Positions 59,523 to 64,000 of a stretch of DNA of 64,000 bases are shown piece after piece. Origin of the DNA: Photobacterium sanguinicancri. Its GTDB lineage: Bacteria > Pseudomonadota > Gammaproteobacteria > Enterobacterales > Vibrionaceae. Location: positions 1-64,000 of the forward strand of contig NZ_NOIF01000003.1 in NCBI RefSeq assembly GCF_002265265.1. Reading direction: 5' to 3'. Within the stretch, counting starts at the first letter, position 1; the number at the start of each line of letters is the position of its first letter. The notes beneath the pieces are model-generated. The model was not told where the DNA came from, searched no databases, and saw only the letters and a list, made by a program, of their open reading frames with translations. Made by a program: the position numbers and the translations under genes.

Positions 59523-59552
59523 AACCCGCCACAGCAATGTTGGCGGGTTTTT
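59523..59552 (+). terminator. terminator of the sohB-DUF805 unit
   Basis: AACCCGCCA...TGGCGGGTT stem with a 9-base loop followed by TTTC, 21 bases past the stop. Confidence 0.85.
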
Positions 59553-59609
59553 CTTTGACCTTAAGCGGACAAGGCTATATGTGTGTGAGCTGCTATAAAT
59601 TTTGCTGGA

Positions 59610-59858
59610 TTAGCTTTCTAGCGTAAATTTTGGCGACAGCTGGTGGGCTAGGTATTTAAACATATTGAAAACCGCAGTTGTTTTTGCAGTAGGCAACCCA
59701 TTGTCGTCAAGAAAGTACTCACCTTTAAAGACAAGTACGCCGTCTTTTTCTTCAACAGATGTGGCACGCATGCCATCGAGAAATCCATCGTGATCTTGAA
59801 TTTCTTGGTTCGCAATCATTAATAGGTCATTGGATGAAATAGAAGTTTTGTCGCTCAT
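59610..59858 (-). CDS. yciN: YciN family protein
   Basis: Small cytoplasmic protein of 82 residues (E. coli YciN 83). The segment GVLVFKGEYFLDDNGLPTAKTT and AVFNMFKYLAH is almost the same as in E. coli, located as there next to topA. Function unknown. I set the start at ATG 59858; the frame is open further upstream (to 59981), but that part is not conserved-looking. Confidence 0.9.
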   Translation of the reverse strand: MSDKTSISSNDLLMIANQEIQDHDGFLDGMRATSVEEKDGVLVFKGEYFLDDNGLPTAKTTAVFNMFKYLAHQLSPKFTLES

Positions 59859-60319
59859 TGTGAATGCTCTATATGGAATGTTTAAAACCTCGCTAGTGTA
59901 TGAATTATGCAAACAGAACTCAAACCCTTCGTTTATTAGTGTTTTTTTTCTTGTGAGGCTATAAGCTGTGCGCAAAACCAAATGAGTGGCTGTATTTCTG
60001 TGAGCAGTTGCAAATTTTTTTGGTAAAAAATAGTCAAACCGTGGGATAGGTGGTAATCATTAGCGCCTTAAAGCTACCTCACAGCAAGAAAAGGCATTAT
60101 TAAATCGCAAGAAGTTAGGTTTGATATATCATTTAACTTATGCGTAACAACTGGGGAAGGGACGAGCAATCAGCGCGTTTTCATCAAAAACCAGTTGACC
60201 TTCTTGTATAGTAGCCCAATATTGTAATAACGTTGCCATGCGATTCAATACGTTTTTTGGTGTGCAACCTTATGTTTTTATTATAATTTTTACGAGCACG
60301 AGGACGTAATAGAGTCATT
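59859..60319 (+). promoter_or_regulatory. topA upstream region
   Basis: About 460 AT-rich bases between the divergent yciN and topA. Candidate topA promoters: TTGACC (60195-60200) with AATATT 17 bases later (60218-60223), and a TATAAT at 60282-60287 with a poor -35. Multiple promoters are known for E. coli topA, but none here is certain. No gene recognised. Confidence 0.4.
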
Positions 60320-62971
60320 ATGGGTAAATCTCTCGTTATTGTGGAGTCCCCTGCCAAAGCCAAGACGATTAACAAGTACTTGGGTAAGGACTTCATTGTA
60401 AAGTCAAGCGTTGGTCACGTTCGTGATTTGCCAACGGGTGCGCGTAGTACCGGCAAGAAAGCCGCTGCGACTTCAACCAAAGGGTTAAGTCCAGAAGAAA
60501 AAGCACGTATCAAGAAAGAAAAAGATCGTAAATCGCTCATCGGAAAAATGGGTGTTGACCCATATAACGACTGGGCGGCTCAGTACGAAGTGCTTCCAGG
60601 CAAAGAAAAAGTTGTCAGTGAACTTCAAAAACTCGCGAAAGACGCTGACTTCGTCTATCTCGCAACCGATTTGGACCGCGAAGGGGAAGCTATTGCGTGG
60701 CACCTTCGTGAGATCATCGGTGGCGATGATGCACGTTACAAACGAGTGGTTTTCAACGAAATCACCAAAAATGCAATTCAGCAGGCATTTGAACAGCCGG
60801 GTGAATTAAACATTGATGGTGTAAATGCCCAGCAAGCGCGTCGATTCCTTGATCGCGTAGTTGGCTTTATGGTTTCTCCACTTTTGTGGAAAAAAGTCGC
60901 TCGTGGCTTGTCAGCAGGTCGTGTTCAATCAGTAGCGGTTAAGCTAATTGTTGAGCGCGAACGTGAGATCAAAGCGTTTACACCTGAAGAGTTCTGGGAT
61001 ATTCACGCGAATACTCAAACTGTAGGTAGTGATGCACTGCGCTTAATGGTAACGCAGCAGGCGGGTAAAGCATTCCGTCCTGAAAACGAAACGGATGCAA
61101 TGGCTGCTAAGTCTGTGCTTGATAGCGCAACTTATACCGTGGCAGATCGTGAAGATCGCCCGACAAGCAGTAAACCATCTGCACCTTACATTACGTCGAC
61201 GCTACAACAAGCGGCGAGTACACGTTTAGGTTATGGCGTTAAGCGTACAATGGGCCTTGCTCAACGTTTGTATGAAGCGGGTTACATTACGTATATGCGT
61301 ACTGACTCCACCAACCTTTCGAAAGAAGCGGTTGAGTCTGCACGTGAGTTCATTGCATCTGAGTACGGTGATAATTACCTACCAGAGAATGCGAATGTAT
61401 ACGGTAGTAAAGGCAATGCTCAAGAAGCGCACGAAGCTATTCGTCCTTCAAGTGTTGAAGTACAAGCTGAACACCTAGAAGGCATGGATCAAGACGCTGT
61501 TAAACTGTACGACCTTATTTGGCGTCAGTTTGTGGCTTGTCAGATGATGCCTGCGAAGTACGACTCAAGTACGATCACAGTATCGGCTGCAGACTTCACG
61601 CTGAAAGCGAAAGGTCGCACCATGCGTTTTGCTGGTTGGACACACGTACAGCGTCCGTCTGGTAAGAATGAAGATACGACACTGCCTATGGTTCACGTTG
61701 GCGAGACATTAACGCTAACTGAACTTGAGCCTAAGCAACACTTCACCAAGCCGCCAGCACGCTTTACAGAAGCAGCATTGGTTAAAGAGCTTGAGAAGCG
61801 CGGCATTGGCCGTCCATCGACTTACGCTTCGATCATTTCTACGATTCAAGATCGTGGCTATGTGCGTGTTGATATGCGCCGTTTCTTTGCTGAGAAAATG
61901 GGTGAAATCGTCTCAGACCGTTTGGACCAGTCGTTTGCTGATCTAATGGACTTTGATTTTACCGCTCGCATGGAAGGTAACTTAGATAAAATCGCAGAAG
62001 GTGAAAAGAACTGGAAACAAGTTCTTGATCAATTCTTCAGTGACTTCACCGCAGAGCTTGAAAAAGCAGAGCTTGATGAAGGCGAAGGTGGCATGAAGCC
62101 AAACAATATCGTAGAAACCGATATTGAATGTCCGACGTGTTCACGCCCTATGGGTATTCGTACTGCATCAACAGGTGTATTCCTGGGTTGTACCGGCTAT
62201 GCACTGCCACCTAAAGAGCGTTGTAAGACAACGATCAACTTAGGTGACGAAGATGGCATTATTAACGTACTTGAAGAAGACGTTGAAACGGCGGCATTAC
62301 GTGCGAAGAAGCGTTGTCCTAAATGTGACACTGCAATGGATGCTTACCTAATCGACCAAGATCGTAAATTACATGTTTGTGGTAATAACCCAAGCTGTGA
62401 TGGTTACATCGTAGAGAAAGGTGAGTTTGTTCTTAAAGGCTATGACGGCCCAGTTATCGAGTGTGATAAGTGTGGTTCAGACATGGAGCTTAAGAACGGC
62501 CGTTTCGGTAAGTACATGGGTTGTACCAGCGAAGATTGTAAGAACACGCGTAAGATCCTTAAAAACGGTGAGATTGCTCCACCGAAAGAAGATCCAGTTC
62601 ATTTACCTGAACTGCCGTGTACGCAAGATTCAAATGCTTACTTTGTATTGCGTGATGGTGCATCTGGTCTCTTTATGGCAGCAAGTACCTTCCCTAAATC
62701 GCGCGAAACACGTGCGCCATTAGTTGAAGAGCTGGTTCGCTTTAAAGATCGTTTGTCACCGAAGTTTATTTACTTAACGGATGCTCCAACGGAAGACCCT
62801 GATGGTCGCCCGACGGTGGTTCGCTTTAGTCGAAAGACCAAAGAAAACTACGTGCGTTCAGAAGTAGATGGCAAGCCATCTGGCTGGACTGGTTTATACA
62901 TTGGCGGTAAGTGGGAAATTACCGACAAGCGTAAAAAACCGAAGAAAGAAAAAGAAGATGACGCTGAGTAA
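60320..62971 (+). CDS. topA: DNA topoisomerase I
   Basis: Type IA topoisomerase that relaxes negative supercoils. Toprim domain at about 2-145 ([26 protein letters not shown]), active-site Tyr in ITYMRTDST near 325 (E. coli 319), followed by the gate domains. Three C-terminal zinc ribbons are visible as C4 sets (CPTC...C...C; CPKC...C; CDKC...C...C, about 605-760), then a zinc-less ribbon domain and a basic tail. Length 883 (E. coli 865). In E. coli cysB follows; here a respiratory cluster follows. Confidence 0.97.
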   Translation: MGKSLVIVESPAKAKTINKYLGKDFIVKSSVGHVRDLPTGARSTGKKAAATSTKGLSPEEKARIKKEKDRKSLIGKMGVDPYNDWAAQYEVLPGKEKVVSELQKLAKDADFVYLATDLDREGEAIAWHLREIIGGDDARYKRVVFNEITKNAIQQAFEQPGELNIDGVNAQQARRFLDRVVGFMVSPLLWKKVARGLSAGRVQSVAVKLIVEREREIKAFTPEEFWDIHANTQTVGSDALRLMVTQQAGKAFRPENETDAMAAKSVLDSATYTVADREDRPTSSKPSAPYITSTLQQAASTRLGYGVKRTMGLAQRLYEAGYITYMRTDSTNLSKEAVESAREFIASEYGDNYLPENANVYGSKGNAQEAHEAIRPSSVEVQAEHLEGMDQDAVKLYDLIWRQFVACQMMPAKYDSSTITVSAADFTLKAKGRTMRFAGWTHVQRPSGKNEDTTLPMVHVGETLTLTELEPKQHFTKPPARFTEAALVKELEKRGIGRPSTYASIISTIQDRGYVRVDMRRFFAEKMGEIVSDRLDQSFADLMDFDFTARMEGNLDKIAEGEKNWKQVLDQFFSDFTAELEKAELDEGEGGMKPNNIVETDIECPTCSRPMGIRTASTGVFLGCTGYALPPKERCKTTINLGDEDGIINVLEEDVETAALRAKKRCPKCDTAMDAYLIDQDRKLHVCGNNPSCDGYIVEKGEFVLKGYDGPVIECDKCGSDMELKNGRFGKYMGCTSEDCKNTRKILKNGEIAPPKEDPVHLPELPCTQDSNAYFVLRDGASGLFMAASTFPKSRETRAPLVEELVRFKDRLSPKFIYLTDAPTEDPDGRPTVVRFSRKTKENYVRSEVDGKPSGWTGLYIGGKWEITDKRKKPKKEKEDDAE

Positions 62972-62989
62972 TCAGCAGTCACTTTAGAT

Positions 62990-63108
62990 AAAAAAACCGC
63001 CGAGAGGCTGCATTAATTACACTTGGATTTTGACAGCTCTGGAGGATCGTTCAACCGATCATATTTACGCTAACTGATCGGCATTACCGTTACGACGGTG
63101 GCTTTTTT
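62990..63108 (+). terminator. structured region after topA ending in a terminator
   Basis: Several small inverted repeats: GATCG/CGATC (63045-63060), CCGATCA/TGATCGG (63055-63081), and ACCGT-TACG-ACGGT (63086-63099) followed by GGC and T6. The last is a plausible rho-independent terminator for topA or for a small RNA in this 314-base gap. Confidence 0.5.
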
Positions 63109-63285
63109 GTGCCTGTTATTTGAGTAAGGCTTAATGATTAGGGGCAAAACTTTGTCATTAATGTGATGAAAGCAGAATTATTTACGTGCTACTCAATCGT
63201 TCAGAATTCCTTAACTATACTTTCGTAGATAGGCCTCCTCTCTATTACATCTAAAGAGGTAGGTGAATAAAAAAAGGATGTGAGC

Positions 63286-63459
63286 ATGAGTAATCAAGAA
63301 CCGCTTAAAGAAGAAGAACGTGGCAAGTACGAATGGCGATCATTTATTTTTATAACCGTCTTTCTATTCCCTATCTTAGCCGTCGCCCTTGTCGGCGGTT
63401 ATGGCTTTATCGTTTGGATGTTACAAATCTTTTTCCTTGGTCCTCCAGGCCATGGCTAA
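63286..63459 (+). CDS. TorE/NapE family small membrane protein
   Basis: A 57-residue protein: charged N-terminus with EERGKYEWRSFIF, one long membrane helix (about 19-48) and a C-terminal LGPPGH. These are features of NapE/TorE, the small subunit of periplasmic nitrate or TMAO reductase systems. AAGGA lies 9 bases before the ATG. It is followed after 37 bases by a NapC/NirT-type cytochrome gene. Since nap operons usually place napF/D/A/B between napE and napC, the torE-torC layout (TMAO respiration) is the better reading. Confidence 0.82.
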   Translation: MSNQEPLKEEERGKYEWRSFIFITVFLFPILAVALVGGYGFIVWMLQIFFLGPPGHG

Positions 63460-63496
63460 GTTTTCCCATTCACAGTAAACGATAAGGTAGGTAACT

Positions 63497-64000
63497 ATGA
63501 TGAATACGATAAAAAAACTGTGGATGACGTTCTGGCGTCCAGCAGTACATATTAGCCTCGGTGTATTAACACTCGGTGGCTTTGTTGCGGGTGTGATTTT
63601 CTGGGGTGGATTTAACACAGCCCTTGAGCACACCAACACGGAAGAGTTTTGTATTGGCTGTCATGAAATGCGTGACAATGTATACGTAGAATTACAGTCA
63701 ACGGTTCACTGGTCGAATCATTCAGGGGTACGAGCAACGTGTCCTGATTGTCATGTACCACATAACTGGACAGATAAAATTGCACGTAAAATGCAAGCCA
63801 GTAAAGAGGTCTTTGGGGCCATTTTTGGCACGATAGACACGCGCGAAAAATTTTTAGAAAAACGCCTTGAATTAGCGAACCATGAATGGAAACGGTTTGC
63901 CGCTAATGGTTCGATGGAATGTAAAAGCTGCCATAACTACGACAGTATGGATTGGGATCTTATGTCCGATCGGGCTCGCTCGCAAATGAAGCAAGCGGCT
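63497..64000 (+). CDS. NapC/NirT-type multihaem c cytochrome (TorC/NapC), truncated by window end
   Basis: Membrane-anchored quinol-oxidising cytochrome that hands electrons to a periplasmic reductase. Only the first 168 codons are in the window. An N-terminal anchor (about 18-40) is followed by three CxxCH haem sites: CIGCH (~54), CPDCH (~82) and CKSCH (~139); the fourth expected site would lie beyond the edge. The sequence is closer to NapC ([28 protein letters not shown]) than to E. coli TorC. Two adjacent ATGs (63497, 63500) are possible starts. Whether it is NapC, TorC or TorY depends on genes outside the window. Confidence 0.85.
   Translation, partial: MMNTIKKLWMTFWRPAVHISLGVLTLGGFVAGVIFWGGFNTALEHTNTEEFCIGCHEMRDNVYVELQSTVHWSNHSGVRATCPDCHVPHNWTDKIARKMQASKEVFGAIFGTIDTREKFLEKRLELANHEWKRFAANGSMECKSCHNYDSMDWDLMSDRARSQMKQAA

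Overview
The window is a chromosomal segment of a gammaproteobacterium, almost certainly Vibrionaceae and most likely Photobacterium. The basis is gene content and order: metG / apbC-udk-asmA; rne / rluC-yceF-yceD-rpmF-plsX-fabHDG-acpP-fabF-pabC-mltG-tmk-holB-tatD-ptsG; a trp operon facing rnm-yciO-rluB; sohB-yciN-topA; and a TfoX/Sxy competence regulator. The protein sequences also resemble those of Vibrionales. No database search was run, so genus is an inference. I found no tRNA, rRNA, CRISPR array, prophage, insertion sequence or recognisable defence system. Nearly all DNA is ordinary, densely coding housekeeping sequence.

Layout. 0-9 kb: a Na+/H+ dicarboxylate-type symporter, metG, then apbC, udk and asmA, and a CBS-domain protein. 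9-17 kb: a YdjM-like membrane hydrolase, an FNR-box-preceded Dcu C4-dicarboxylate carrier, psiE, a lipoprotein nuclease/phosphatase, and a cobalamin salvage operon (cobT-cobS-cobO). 17-24 kb: ddl divergent from a low-molecular-weight tyrosine phosphatase, a SulP transporter, and RNase E with a long 5' leader. 24-39 kb: rluC, Maf/yceF, and the long fatty-acid/cell-envelope/replication run from yceD through ptsG. 39-46 kb: a more accessory stretch with lysO, an HDOD protein, a LON-domain protein, a small membrane ORF, tfoX, a DsdC-like LysR regulator, a DUF2058 protein and a second symporter. 46-54 kb: the trp operon on the minus strand. 54-64 kb: rnm, yciO, rluB, yciK, sohB, a DUF805 protein, yciN, topA and the start of a TorE/NapC-type respiratory cluster cut by the window edge.

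The best-resolved regulatory locus is the trp operon. Its promoter overlaps a near-perfect TrpR operator. It is followed by a 24-residue leader peptide with four Trp codons and a strong attenuator hairpin. The first structural gene is not trpE but a Thermotoga/Bacillus-type (class I-beta) DAHP synthase, so the entry step of the shikimate pathway appears to be placed under Trp control. Other points worth a look are a consensus promoter that leaves yceD almost leaderless, a roughly 163-bp inverted-repeat-bounded (MITE-like) element between rne and rluC, a perfect FNR box before the Dcu carrier, and a cobalamin operon with neither cobU nor a recognisable B12 riboswitch. I did not find a convincing previously undescribed multi-gene system.
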